Source of the DNA: Sporomusa acidovorans
GTDB lineage: Bacteria > Bacillota > Negativicutes > Sporomusales > Sporomusaceae
Strand: one strand, 5' to 3'
Length of the DNA: 64,000 bases
Assembly (NCBI RefSeq): GCF_002257695.2
Contig: NZ_CP155571.1
Shown: one piece after another, positions 43,780-52,447 of the stretch
Numbering within the stretch: the first letter of the stretch is position 1
How the letters are laid out: the number at the start of each line of letters is the position of its first letter
The notes under the pieces: generated by a model
The model's input: only the letters and a program-made list of their open reading frames with translations
What the model was told of the DNA's origin: nothing
Databases searched by the model: none
Program-made: the position numbers and the translations under genes

Positions 43780-45858
43780 TCAAACTCCATTTAGTTTTTT
43801 TTTCAAATACGGGATTAACTTAAGACCTTGCTCTGTCAATCTGGTTCCGCCACGCCCTTTTAGGATATCTATTATGCCACATTCTTCTAGAACGATAAGA
43901 ATTGTTCTGATTTCCTGCTCCGATAAAAATACCCCTTGTTTGCATGCAGCCTGAGCAATACTTCTTCGCCCTGTTCTATTTCTATTAAGATAACATCTTT
44001 CCAGTTCTGTAAGAACAAAGAAATAGCCAGACTTATTCTTTTCTGCTGCTCTTTCAAGCTCTTCATTAAGTTCTCGATTATCGATACCAATTGTACTAGA
44101 TACGCTATTACTTGATTGCAAAATAGCCAATACATCATCGGCGCCTATTATGTCCTTGTTCAGTTGCCCTAAATATTCAACATAGTTATGAAGTTCGCGG
44201 ATATTGCCTTCCCAATCATGGTTTTGAAAAACCTCCATTGCTTCAGGCGTTAAAGTAAAGTTAAAATTTAAATTTCTGGATATATGCCTAAACAATAAAG
44301 GTATGTCATCGATTCTTTCTCTGAGCGAAGGAGTACTCAACGGAAGAACATTCAAACGATAATACAGATCTTTTCTAAATTCTCCATCTCGAACTTTTCT
44401 TTTTAAATCACAGTTGGTTGCCGAAATGATCCTCACATCAACTTTAATAACGACGTCGCCTGCTATACGAACAATCTCTTTTTCCTGAATAGTCCGTAAT
44501 AGCCTTACTTGTAGTTGGGGCGCCATGTCTCCAATTTCATCCAAAAAAAGAGTTCCCAAATGAGCCATTTCAAAATAACCCATTTTGCCACCTTTTTTGG
44601 CGCCAGTAAAAGCCCCTTCTTCATACCCAAAAAGTTCACTCTCCAACAAATTCTCAGGAAGTGCAGCGCAGTTTACAGCAATAAACGGATATTTACTGCG
44701 AGGAGACGCATTGTGTATTGCCTGCGCTAATAACTCTTTACCTGTTCCACTTTCGCCTGTAATTAGAACCGACGAAGAGGATTGAGCCATTCTCTGAGCC
44801 AGTTCTTTCAAATTCTTAGTTACTTTGCTTTCACCGACGATATGCTCGAAGGAATACTTAGCCACATGTCCTTTGCCCACTGCTTGAATTCTGATCCGAT
44901 GCTGCTGTTTTTCTGTATCGGCATATTTTTTTAACATCACTATAACGCCAAGTCGCTCTTCAACATTCGAGTACGGAAGAGCCGAAACAACAATATCAAC
45001 ACCATTTATCTTAACAAGCCGGTTCTTTATCGGCTGCCAATTTTCAATTACTTCCTGGAATAAAGCCTGCTGAGTTAACTCGTAAAGGTAACTTCCAACC
45101 ACCTGATTTCGCTTATAGCCAAGGATTTTTTCCGCAGCCTCATTACATAAATACACAATCCCATCGGGATATACACCGATGAGACCGTCATCTACAATTT
45201 GCTGTAGCATGTCCAACTGATCAGTCAGGCGACTGGTCGCCCCTAAGAGATTTTTGATACCATAACTCACCGGGACAATTTGATTGAAATACTCTTGAAT
45301 GGTATCTTTGAGCAACAGATGACCCATGTCCATTTTCACCGCAATATCAACAACAGTATTCATATCTAGCACGCGATTACCTATGTTAATTACTTCTTTG
45401 ACGTTTCTCGGAACAAACCGTTCCTCATCAGGTGTGATTGCTATATCAAGTACGGGCGGATCTTTTATTCCCGGATAAACCGGAGTTAATTCGATGTGGT
45501 CAATCCCCGCTTGATACAATAAAGCTATCGTTTCTCTGGCCCGATCAGCGCTGATATTTACAAGCATAACCTTGGAGCCTCTGGGTATCTTTTTTATTCT
45601 CTCAAGAGCCTCCTTCAATATCGTTATGCTAATCATCACAATATCACTATTATTTTTGATATATTTTTTACATTCCAGATACATATCATAGTGTGATACC
45701 AAAATAAGATCAGCCTCTATTTCCCGCAGGCTATCATTAGCGAAAGAATAGGTGTCAATCTGCAGCATATTGTCAAATAGAAAATTGAGTTGTTGGCGAT
45801 AAAATTCACCCACAATTGAAGAATAATAAGTTACAATCGCAACTCTTTTTTTCATCAT
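43780..45858 (-). CDS. PrpR-type sigma-54 activator with PAS domain and unusual C-terminus
   Basis: The 692-residue protein has an N-terminal PrpR sensory domain (about 1-180, with LREIEADLILVSHYDMYLEC), a PAS domain (about 220-310, DDGLIGVYPDGIVYLCNEAA), and an AAA+ domain with Walker A GESGTGKE at 368-375 and GAFTGA at 415-420. The last 80 residues are not a Fis-type HTH. They read SGYFFVLTELERCYLNRNRT, RSIAQAACKQGVFLSEQEIR and ILKGRGGTRLTEQGL, most like a winged helix. Some clostridial activators of amino acid fermentation have similar endings. It lies upstream of an APC permease with a -24/-12 promoter, the likely target. The TLFLDEIGDM Walker B and R-finger regions are intact. Confidence 0.92.
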   Translation of the reverse strand: MMKKRVAIVTYYSSIVGEFYRQQLNFLFDNMLQIDTYSFANDSLREIEADLILVSHYDMYLECKKYIKNNSDIVMISITILKEALERIKKIPRGSKVMLVNISADRARETIALLYQAGIDHIELTPVYPGIKDPPVLDIAITPDEERFVPRNVKEVINIGNRVLDMNTVVDIAVKMDMGHLLLKDTIQEYFNQIVPVSYGIKNLLGATSRLTDQLDMLQQIVDDGLIGVYPDGIVYLCNEAAEKILGYKRNQVVGSYLYELTQQALFQEVIENWQPIKNRLVKINGVDIVVSALPYSNVEERLGVIVMLKKYADTEKQQHRIRIQAVGKGHVAKYSFEHIVGESKVTKNLKELAQRMAQSSSSVLITGESGTGKELLAQAIHNASPRSKYPFIAVNCAALPENLLESELFGYEEGAFTGAKKGGKMGYFEMAHLGTLFLDEIGDMAPQLQVRLLRTIQEKEIVRIAGDVVIKVDVRIISATNCDLKRKVRDGEFRKDLYYRLNVLPLSTPSLRERIDDIPLLFRHISRNLNFNFTLTPEAMEVFQNHDWEGNIRELHNYVEYLGQLNKDIIGADDVLAILQSSNSVSSTIGIDNRELNEELERAAEKNKSGYFFVLTELERCYLNRNRTGRRSIAQAACKQGVFLSEQEIRTILIVLEECGIIDILKGRGGTRLTEQGLKLIPYLKKKLNGV

Positions 45859-46182
45859 TTAACACCACCGTAAATTATCCGTTCATTTTTAAATGCATGA
45901 AACACTGAAATAAATGCCCCTCTTCCTATCCGCGCTTCATCCAATTGCTGACTAAGCCAAGTTGCTGCAGTTTCGGAAAATAGCGAGGCTGCTACTGAAG
46001 AACTAACGGCAGAAGCCTAATAAAATGCTGCCATCAGTGCTAAACTTGGTTGGATGCAGTAAATTCATCCTTGAATACTACAGCTAAATATATAAACTTC
46101 TCCTCACTTCTAGTAATAGCAAACCACATTAGATTGAAAAAAATGGGTAGCCTAAATAAAAGTCTCTCCTTTTTTACTAGCA
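45859..46182. other. Intergenic region with unassigned remnant
   Basis: A minus-strand open segment reads ASLFSETAATWLSQQLDEAR, then GRGAFISVFHAFKNER, ending next to the activator start. It looks coding but has no recognisable start or family. The activator promoter must be here. Confidence 0.3.
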
Positions 46183-46581
46183 TCAAAAAGGTAAAAACGC
46201 TGAACCTGCCACATACAACAGCGAGCGTCCCGCAAATGCACCAACTAACACAAGGGCAAAAATCACAGCACGAAAACTAAACTTTCCTGTTGTTGCATTT
46301 TCACTGTGCCAATACGTAAAAGCCAGCCCCATTGGCAACAGGCAAGCAAACATAACATGTATAAAAATACAGAGCATATATTCGCTAGTTACCGTCTGTG
46401 AAACGTGGTGAAGCTGCGCATCAATAAACTGATCTCCAGTACTCTGTCCCATAATAAACAGCTCTTTTTTCCACCAAAGATAACCATATAAAAAAGCCGA
46501 TCCGGCAAACACTGAGCCCATCAGATTCTCTCGGCTAAGCCACGAACTACCAATATTTGAAAGGGCATACATGCCATTCAT
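46183..46581 (-). pseudogene. DMSO reductase anchor subunit (DmsC)-like fragment
   Basis: The 132-residue frame starts with ALSNIGSSWLSRENLMGSVF, then a helix with AFLYGYLWWKKEL, a second helix around LCIFIHVMFACLLPMGLAF and the end FRAVIFALVLVGAFAGRSLL. The SSWLSRE motif and the final G-x-x-x-GR helix are typical of DmsC/NrfD-type quinol-oxidising membrane anchors, which normally have eight helices and about 280 residues. The middle half is missing and no DmsA or DmsB gene is near, so this is a leftover. It is 10 bases from the larC1 stop. Confidence 0.5.
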
Positions 46582-46590
46582 TGGCGCATT

Positions 46591-47331
46591 TTACACTTTC
46601 TTTATTTCTCCAAGATACAGGCGTGTCACATTAGGTATATCAATCTCCCAAGTACCGGCCCCATAACCAATTTTACGGCTAATAAATCCTTCGGGCATTG
46701 AACCAAAACCACTCCCCAATATTGCCAGAATCGCAGCTCCGGTAGGAGTTACCAATTCTTTGGCAATCGCCCCTTGGTAGTAAGGAATGCCATTTAAAAG
46801 CTCAGCAGTAGCCGGCGCAGGGACTGGAATAAGACCATGACAACATTTTATAAAACCACTGCCAACATGCAGACGTGATGTATATATCCTCTCTACACCT
46901 AAATAATCAAACGCGCATGCAACACCGACGATGTCAACAATTGAATCTATAGCACCCACTTCATGGAAATGAATCTCATCTACCGGTACACCATGCACTT
47001 TGGCCTCTGCATAAGCCAAACGGGTAAATATTTGTTTACTATTTTCTTTAACAGCAGATCCAAGCCCAGATTGATCAATGATCGTTGTTATATCAGTAAG
47101 ATTACGGTGATGGTGCCCATGCTCATCGACCCTAACATCTACGTACAATGCACAAATGTCACCCCTATTTACCCGTGTTACCTTAATTTCATATCCACTT
47201 ATCGGTAATTTCGCTAACTCCGAACGAAGCAGTTCCTCCGGCATTCCTACGTCAATTAAAGCTCCAAGCAGCATATTACCGCTGATGCCTGCAAAACAAT
47301 CAAGATATATCACGTTACATTTCTCAGTCAT
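46591..47331 (-). CDS. larC1: LarC1: N-terminal half of nickel-pincer cofactor nickel insertase
   Basis: LarC inserts nickel into pyridinium-3,5-bisthiocarboxylate mononucleotide to make the NPN cofactor of lactate racemase. The protein starts with IYLDCFAGISGNMLLGALID, has VDEHGHHHRNLTDI (the histidine-rich nickel-handling stretch), EIHFHEVGAIDSIVDIVG and VPAPATAELL, GIPYY and LVTPTGAAIL. It ends after LGEIKKV, at the known junction to LarC2. In many genomes the two halves are joined by a frameshift; here the next DNA is an unrelated DmsC fragment, so LarC2 must come from the separate genes at 26486 or 51789. GAGGTGA places the start at 47331, overlapping the larB end region by translational coupling. 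Confidence 0.93.
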   Translation of the reverse strand: MTEKCNVIYLDCFAGISGNMLLGALIDVGMPEELLRSELAKLPISGYEIKVTRVNRGDICALYVDVRVDEHGHHHRNLTDITTIIDQSGLGSAVKENSKQIFTRLAYAEAKVHGVPVDEIHFHEVGAIDSIVDIVGVACAFDYLGVERIYTSRLHVGSGFIKCCHGLIPVPAPATAELLNGIPYYQGAIAKELVTPTGAAILAILGSGFGSMPEGFISRKIGYGAGTWEIDIPNVTRLYLGEIKKV

Positions 47332-47339
47332 ACGGCTAA

Positions 47340-48092
47340 TCACCTCATTTTATTAATAATACTAGCCATTCGACCTGCACCAAAGCCGTTATCAATATTG
47401 ACAACAGCCACTCCAGCAGCACAGCTATTAAGCATACTTAACAATGCAGCAAGGCCACCAAAGTTTGCACCATAACCGATGCTTGTAGGCACGGCAATCA
47501 CAGGTTTCGCTGCCATTCCGCCAACTACACTTGCCAGCGCCCCTTCCATACCGGCCACTACGATTAGAACGTTAGCCTGCTCAATTAACTGCCTCTGAGC
47601 AAGCAGACGGTGAATACCGGCGACACCGACATCATACACTCGTTTGACTTTATTACCCATAATTTCAGCCGTAATAGCAGCCTCTTCGGCTACCGGAATA
47701 TCACTCGTGCTGGCGCTCATGACCAGAATGAACCGCTCATTATCCACCGGAGGCTTTTGCCGCTCAATAGTGATTAATCTTGCCATTTCATGATACTGAG
47801 CGTCAGGCAAACTTTCTTTTACGGCATTATACATCTCTCTGGTAGCCCTTGTTGCTAAAATGCTGCTGTTATAATCAGCTAATTTATTAATAATAGCATG
47901 TACTTGTTCTATCGTTTTCCCTTGACAAAAAACTACTTCGGCATACCCTTGCCTAATCAACCGGTGATGGTCAAGCTTAGCAAAATCCATATCCTCATAA
48001 GGCAATATTTTAAGTTTCTCAAGTACCTCTTCTATCGTTAGTCTGCCTGCCTTAAATTCTCCGAGCAGATTACTTACATAATCTATGTCCAC
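47340..48092 (-). CDS. larB: LarB: nicotinic acid adenine dinucleotide carboxylase/hydrolase
   Basis: LarB carboxylates the pyridinium ring of NaAD and hydrolyses the phosphoanhydride to give the dicarboxylated mononucleotide precursor of NPN. The 250-residue protein has a helical N-terminus (DYVSNLLGEFKAGRLTIEEV), and a PurE-like C-terminal domain with VMSASTSDIPVAEEAAITAE, VYDVGVAGIHRL, VVAGMEGALASVVGGMA and PTSIGYGANFGGLAALLSML. It is tightly coupled with larE upstream (2-base gap) and larC1 downstream. Confidence 0.94.
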   Translation of the reverse strand: MDIDYVSNLLGEFKAGRLTIEEVLEKLKILPYEDMDFAKLDHHRLIRQGYAEVVFCQGKTIEQVHAIINKLADYNSSILATRATREMYNAVKESLPDAQYHEMARLITIERQKPPVDNERFILVMSASTSDIPVAEEAAITAEIMGNKVKRVYDVGVAGIHRLLAQRQLIEQANVLIVVAGMEGALASVVGGMAAKPVIAVPTSIGYGANFGGLAALLSMLNSCAAGVAVVNIDNGFGAGRMASIINKMR

Positions 48093-48094
48093 TT

Positions 48095-48913
48095 TTACAC
48101 CTCATTCATCATCTCATTCATACTTCCGGTACGGTATCCACTCAAATCAATCGTTACATATGTAAATCCCAATTCCTTTATACCTGCCACTAAGTCTGTC
48201 AGAACCTCTATCCTGGTTAAAAGAGGTATTACTTCTGGCTGTACCTCAATTCTAGCCAACGCACCATGATGGCGAACCCGTATCTTACCGGAACAATAAC
48301 TGCGCACTAGCTTCTCGGCTTGCTCAATTTGCAGCAAGCGCTGCGCAGTAATCGGCAAGCCATAGGTCAAACGTGACACCAGGCAGGCAGTACTTGGCTT
48401 GTCCCACGTAGGCAGCCCCCATTGTCGTGATACCAATCTAATTTCTTCTTTAGTAAAACCAGCTTCCAAAAGAGGACTTCTTACTACTGGTAATTCAGCT
48501 ATGGCTTTCATACCTGGACGAAAATCCTCTAAATCATCGTTGTTACTTCCCTCAGCCACAAAGCCGTACCCATGCTCCTTAGCCCAAACAGCCAGTGCGG
48601 AAAAACGTTCCTTTTTGCAGTAATAACACCGCTGATAGGTATTAGAAACAAAGTCAGCATTATTCATCTCTCCGCCTGGTAGAAAGATATGTTTTATCCC
48701 AATCGCTTTGGCGATAGCCTGCGCGTCATTTTTTTCCCATGCAGCAAATGACTCTGAGTAGGCGGTTACTGCAACAGCTTTATTGCTAAGTAGTTTATGG
48801 GCGGCCGCCGCTAAAAATGTGCTGTCTACGCCTCCAGAAAATGAAATTACGACACTCCCCATCGACAAAAGAAGTTCATTCAGTTTGTTTATTTTTTCTT
48901 GTACTATAGGCAT
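48095..48913 (-). CDS. larE: LarE: ATP-dependent sacrificial sulfur transferase
   Basis: LarE activates the precursor's carboxylates with ATP and donates sulfur, giving the bisthiocarboxylate. The 272-residue protein has the PP-loop SFSGGVDSTFLAAAAHKLL near residue 25, RCYYCKKERFSALA near 115, and the key DKPSTACLVSRLTYG, whose cysteine is the sacrificial sulfur donor of single-cysteine LarE proteins. Other expected elements (VAEGSNNDDLEDFRPGMKA) are intact. It is the first gene of the larE-larB-larC1 set and begins about 100 bases after the C_GCAxxG chimera. There is no intact larA next to it. Confidence 0.94.
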   Translation of the reverse strand: MPIVQEKINKLNELLLSMGSVVISFSGGVDSTFLAAAAHKLLSNKAVAVTAYSESFAAWEKNDAQAIAKAIGIKHIFLPGGEMNNADFVSNTYQRCYYCKKERFSALAVWAKEHGYGFVAEGSNNDDLEDFRPGMKAIAELPVVRSPLLEAGFTKEEIRLVSRQWGLPTWDKPSTACLVSRLTYGLPITAQRLLQIEQAEKLVRSYCSGKIRVRHHGALARIEVQPEVIPLLTRIEVLTDLVAGIKELGFTYVTIDLSGYRTGSMNEMMNEV

Positions 48914-49014
48914 TGCATCAACCTCTACCTTTAGACTTTGCTACGAAATCTTCTTCTTTAACCACGCTTGACGTTGATCAATCGGTCAAATACTAATTAA
49001 ACAAAACCATAGTC

Positions 49015-49531
49015 TTACTTAGCCGACAGTTGCTCATCCTGGATATATTTCATCAGCAATTCAGCAGTAGTTCCGGTAATTTTAAGACAAGTATCTCGCT
49101 GTTCTTGACTACCAAATTCATGAGGGTTTAACACTCGGCAGCAAGCAGCTCCAAACTTGTCATTGAAAACGCTGTGGAAGTTCTTGGCACTGTCATAAAT
49201 GGGGCCGCGGCTTGTTCCGGCCTTGTAACATACCCAGAACCATAGTGGCTCCTGAGAGCGTACCACACATGCAACCAGCATGCCCTAGACCACCACCAAA
49301 ACCGGAAGACATTTTTAGTGCTTCATCAGATACATTAAGCTGATAAAAATCGCGGAAAGCCCGCACAACCCGACGCCCGCCCTCATGGAAAGACCCTAAA
49401 CGCTGTTTCTGTTTTGTAGCTATAATCTCACCATTTTCCCCCATAACATTGATATTACAGCCAATAGCCTCATAAAGAAGGTCAACCACTTTCTGGGCCA
49501 CGTCCGATGGAATCTGTTTTTCCCTTTCCAT
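49015..49531 (-). pseudogene. Chimera of CdaR sugar-diacid sensor N-terminus and C_GCAxxG_C_C protein, frameshifted
   Basis: The first 50 residues (IPSDVAQKVVDLLYEAIGCN, then GEIIATKQKQRLGSFHEGGR) match the start of the CdaR/sugar diacid recognition domain. At about residue 53 the sequence changes to RDFYQLNVSDEALKMSSGFG, GGLGHAGCMCGTLSGA, the start of a C_GCAxxG_C_C family redox protein. Near 49215 a frameshift moves the rest (IYDSAKNFHSVFNDKFGAAC, then CLKITGTTAELLMKYI) to another frame. GGAGGATGGTAC sets the start at 49531. Two events are therefore visible: a deletion fusing two genes, and a later frameshift. C_GCAxxG proteins are putative redox-active cysteine proteins. Which residues were joined is clear; function of the fusion is doubtful. 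Confidence 0.75.
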
Positions 49532-49599
49532 GTACCATCCTCCAATGCAAAAAAAGAGAACTGTCCAACGGCAGTTCTCTTTCATTTATCAAAAATTAC

Positions 49600-49818
49600 T
49601 TATGACTTTATGCCGTCTTTATCATCTTTATTTAAACTAAAATTACAAATTCGCTTCCAATAATTTAGATGACCGGCCCGCGCATATAAATATCCATGTT
49701 CTTTTTCCCCATTCTCGGGTTTATATTGGTGGGCTCGTTTTCCAAAACACCCCCAGTCGTTCTTCCGATATATGGGCCTCAATTTGCCCTCGCCATAAGG
49801 AATGCTAATTACTGTCAT
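49600..49818 (-). pseudogene. larA: Decayed N-terminal fragment of larA (lactate racemase family)
   Basis: With GGGGAGAAAAAC before the ATG, the frame reads MTVISIPYGEGKL, the usual start of LarA proteins. Then similarity moves to another frame (AHISEERLGVF) and back (KRAHQYKPENGEKE), as expected for a LarA N-terminus with small indels. After that no further LarA sequence is present; the catalytic lysine and nickel-binding histidine regions are gone. It lies between the 593-residue gene and the larE group, the place a larA would be expected. So the locus appears to have carried a true larA that was lost. Confidence 0.55.
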
Positions 49819-49899
49819 GTTTTTCTCCCCTATCACCGGCATTGCCAGTACACGATATTATCCAATCTGGTTGTCCTACCTTCTCTTGTTCTTAGGCTA

Positions 49900-51681
49900 T
49901 TAATTAAAATCATTCATTAATCGTAACGAAATCCTCGATATTTCCTTGGCTGCTTCTGCAAGACCAGGAATGCCTGCCGTGAGCGTTGCAGCTCCTTTCT
50001 CTGCTCGTTTCCCAGCCTCTTCCCAGCTTGCAACACCGAGAACGGTCGCCATAGCTGCCGGTACAATGGCATTGAGCGTACAGACAGAAGCACAGGTCAG
50101 CTCACCTACTACTGGTGTGACAATCGATACCGGCAATGCTAATTCAGCCTTCTTATTTAAAACAACATCAGGCACTACCTTATGGACAAAGCCTTCCAGT
50201 ACTACCTTTTCTCCGTCAATGGTTACTTCTGCATCAATATTAGGATCAAAGCTCCAATACCGCCGGCAGAAGGGATGATTTCTCCGCGCACAAGGTTCCA
50301 TCTTCGTAATATGAACGGCAATGTCTTTGCCAAACCGTTGTGACAAAACTTCACCGGCTCTTTTTTCAACTCCAGCTTTTCTTTCACGATCCAACTCAAG
50401 ACATATGTCTTCCAGCTTCCTGCCTGCTTTCAATTCGTTGTAGGCTCTTTTGGCCCTGACATATACCGCATTACTAAAGATCCCTTCAGTAGCTACGATC
50501 ATGGCCTGGGTAACTAAGCCCCGCCTTACCTGCTCACCTTTATGGGCAATTAGGTTGATACAAATAGTGGCAACCTCAGGATCAAGCCAGCCCCTGGACT
50601 TAACTTTTTTTAGCACATCAGCGGCGGCATATATATCACCGTTATTCTCCACCAAAGCATTCATTGTGATTACCGTATCACTTGACAGATGACCAATGGG
50701 CGAATTATGAGGTCCTGCGCCAGATCCGGCTCCAAGTTGAGGTCCCTCGACGAAGGATGCCAGAATATCATTGAGGCAAATCATGCCGACTACTGTCGGC
50801 GATCCAACATCTTTCAGAATCATGCCGATGTCGCCAATAACAACAGCCGTATCATACTCTTTGCCGGTGCCACGCAGATGCAGCTTTTCCGGAAGACCGG
50901 CAGCTTTTGCAGCTCCCTTGCCTACTAAATAGCCAACTCCTGTCCTGTTATAATCGCCATATTTCTCATCAATGGCTCCATCGGGATTGACAATTTCCAG
51001 CACAGCCGCTGCAGCCAATAAGGCACACATTACCGGACTAGGAGCGACACCTACGCCGCGATACGCTTTCTTCATGCCTTCTACGGCAATCTTTGTGCCA
51101 TTAAACGCCAAGTCTACATAGGTATAATCCTCCCCTAACGCACCGTGGCCATATGTTGTGCTGCCAGAGACGAATGGGGGAATATCTGCCCCGTCTACTT
51201 GTACCAATTCACCTTTTTCCATGGCTTCATATAACGCTTTGACAGCTGCAAAGCCGGAAACCTTGCAGTTGCGTTTCCCTGTGGGAATAGTCGACACTCC
51301 TGAACGGTCTGCCCCAGCTACGATGCGAGCCATAGCACCCAGCTTGCGGTTTCCTGCCGGTACACCGGCACGTGATTTCGTCCCGACAAGGTTTAATAAT
51401 ACGGCTGTAATCAATGCAGCGTTAACAGCGTCAGCACCTGCCTCCTTGGCAGCCGCCACACCGACTTTCAACACATTGTCCAAAGGCATATAGGCAAAGT
51501 TTGGGTTGTCGATCTTTATGCTAGCTCCGTTAAGTATCTCCCGGACAAGAGCATTAGCGACAGCGGCAACTGTAACATTTAGCATTCCATGGCCTTTAGT
51601 TAATGCCTCCAACCGATCATTGGTTACGTAAAATCTGTTTGCTTTAATGGCGCTCATAACTGATAATATTTCTTTTTCCAC
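49900..51681 (-). CDS. Unrecognised 593-residue protein beside the lar genes (copy B)
   Basis: This is a paralogue of the 28349-30136 protein. Shared motifs are VTNDRLEALTKGHGMLN (residues about 18-34), SRAGVPAGNRKLGAMARIVA (~105-124), GADRSGVSTIPTGK, TYGHGALGEDYTYVD (~175-189), GYLVGKGAAKAAGLPEKLHL, KEYDTAVVIGDIGMILKDVG, DPEVATICINLIA, EPCARRNHPFCRRYWSFDPN and GFVHKVVPD. It has a GSGAGPHNSPIG insertion and two extra cysteines (C-A-R-R-N-H-P-F-C). No known domain was recognised; not a membrane protein. It lies 108 bases after a LarC2-like gene and upstream of the larE-larB-larC1 group on the same strand. I infer a possible NPN-dependent enzyme with LarC2 as dedicated helper. Copy A lies beside amino acid genes, copy B beside sugar-acid genes. 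Confidence 0.72.
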   Translation of the reverse strand: MEKEILSVMSAIKANRFYVTNDRLEALTKGHGMLNVTVAAVANALVREILNGASIKIDNPNFAYMPLDNVLKVGVAAAKEAGADAVNAALITAVLLNLVGTKSRAGVPAGNRKLGAMARIVAGADRSGVSTIPTGKRNCKVSGFAAVKALYEAMEKGELVQVDGADIPPFVSGSTTYGHGALGEDYTYVDLAFNGTKIAVEGMKKAYRGVGVAPSPVMCALLAAAAVLEIVNPDGAIDEKYGDYNRTGVGYLVGKGAAKAAGLPEKLHLRGTGKEYDTAVVIGDIGMILKDVGSPTVVGMICLNDILASFVEGPQLGAGSGAGPHNSPIGHLSSDTVITMNALVENNGDIYAAADVLKKVKSRGWLDPEVATICINLIAHKGEQVRRGLVTQAMIVATEGIFSNAVYVRAKRAYNELKAGRKLEDICLELDRERKAGVEKRAGEVLSQRFGKDIAVHITKMEPCARRNHPFCRRYWSFDPNIDAEVTIDGEKVVLEGFVHKVVPDVVLNKKAELALPVSIVTPVVGELTCASVCTLNAIVPAAMATVLGVASWEEAGKRAEKGAATLTAGIPGLAEAAKEISRISLRLMNDFN

Positions 51682-51788
51682 AAACTACCACCTCTTCTTA
51701 TTAACAAATACCATTCATGCGGAAGCAACTAACTAACATCTAAACTTTGCATAGTTGCCTCTAGGCAAACAATGGTTATTTTATTTAT

Positions 51789-52325
51789 TCAATATTCTTG
51801 TTTATCTGACTTAGGTAACGGTTCTACCTTGATTTCAAAACCTGTTTTCTTGAAGCATTTCAGAGCATTACTTTCAACCCTCTCTCTTAACTCATGAAAG
51901 GTTATTCCCGAACCTGCTTTTTCAATAGATTCTGCCGCTGCTTTCAAACACTCATATTCCACACGGGCAGCAAGAGGAATACCAGAACCGTCTTTAGTCA
52001 GTTTGATATCTATATTGTCTTCCCATATTACTGTGCCTTTCTCGTCTGTTAGAGATGCTTTCATTGTTTCTATAGATGACCTAAAGGAAATATGGTCGGC
52101 ATTAATTCGTCTAATACCTAAAGTTCCTAATTCAACGGCGAGATAACTACTAATTATGTATTCATTTGCTTCAGGTGTATCAATTAATAAAATATACTCT
52201 TGCCTGCCCTTCTTGGTCATCGCATTTATTACATGGACATTACCTGCCCCCTTCTTCATCAATTGGTCGATTAGATATGGAACATGGTCGGTATTTATAT
52301 TATCAATATGAGTCATGAGAAGCAT
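51789..52325 (-). CDS. larC2: Free-standing LarC2-like protein (copy B)
   Basis: The 178-residue protein is very similar to the one at 26486: MLLMTHIDNINTDHVPYLID, GAGNVHVINAMTKKGRQEYI, LGTLGIRRINADHISFRSSI and WEDNIDIKLTKDGSGIPLAA. It is the LarC2 half of nickel insertase. Because it lies in the same direction as larC1, separated by the 593-residue gene, remnant genes and larE-larB, it probably supplies the missing half to LarC1. AAGGTGATG precedes the ATG at 52325. Its N-terminus matches the normal LarC2 start, so it is an independently started gene and not the product of a frameshift. Confidence 0.85.
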   Translation of the reverse strand: MLLMTHIDNINTDHVPYLIDQLMKKGAGNVHVINAMTKKGRQEYILLIDTPEANEYIISSYLAVELGTLGIRRINADHISFRSSIETMKASLTDEKGTVIWEDNIDIKLTKDGSGIPLAARVEYECLKAAAESIEKAGSGITFHELRERVESNALKCFKKTGFEIKVEPLPKSDKQEY

Positions 52326-52447
52326 ATAAAGTCATCACCTTTTATTACAAATTGACATAAATACTAGCAAATACTTTAAACTGGTATTCTATGTGATTCA
52401 AAGCTTCCTTAACCTCTAAAATTCAAAATCATTTTAGCACAAGCCAG

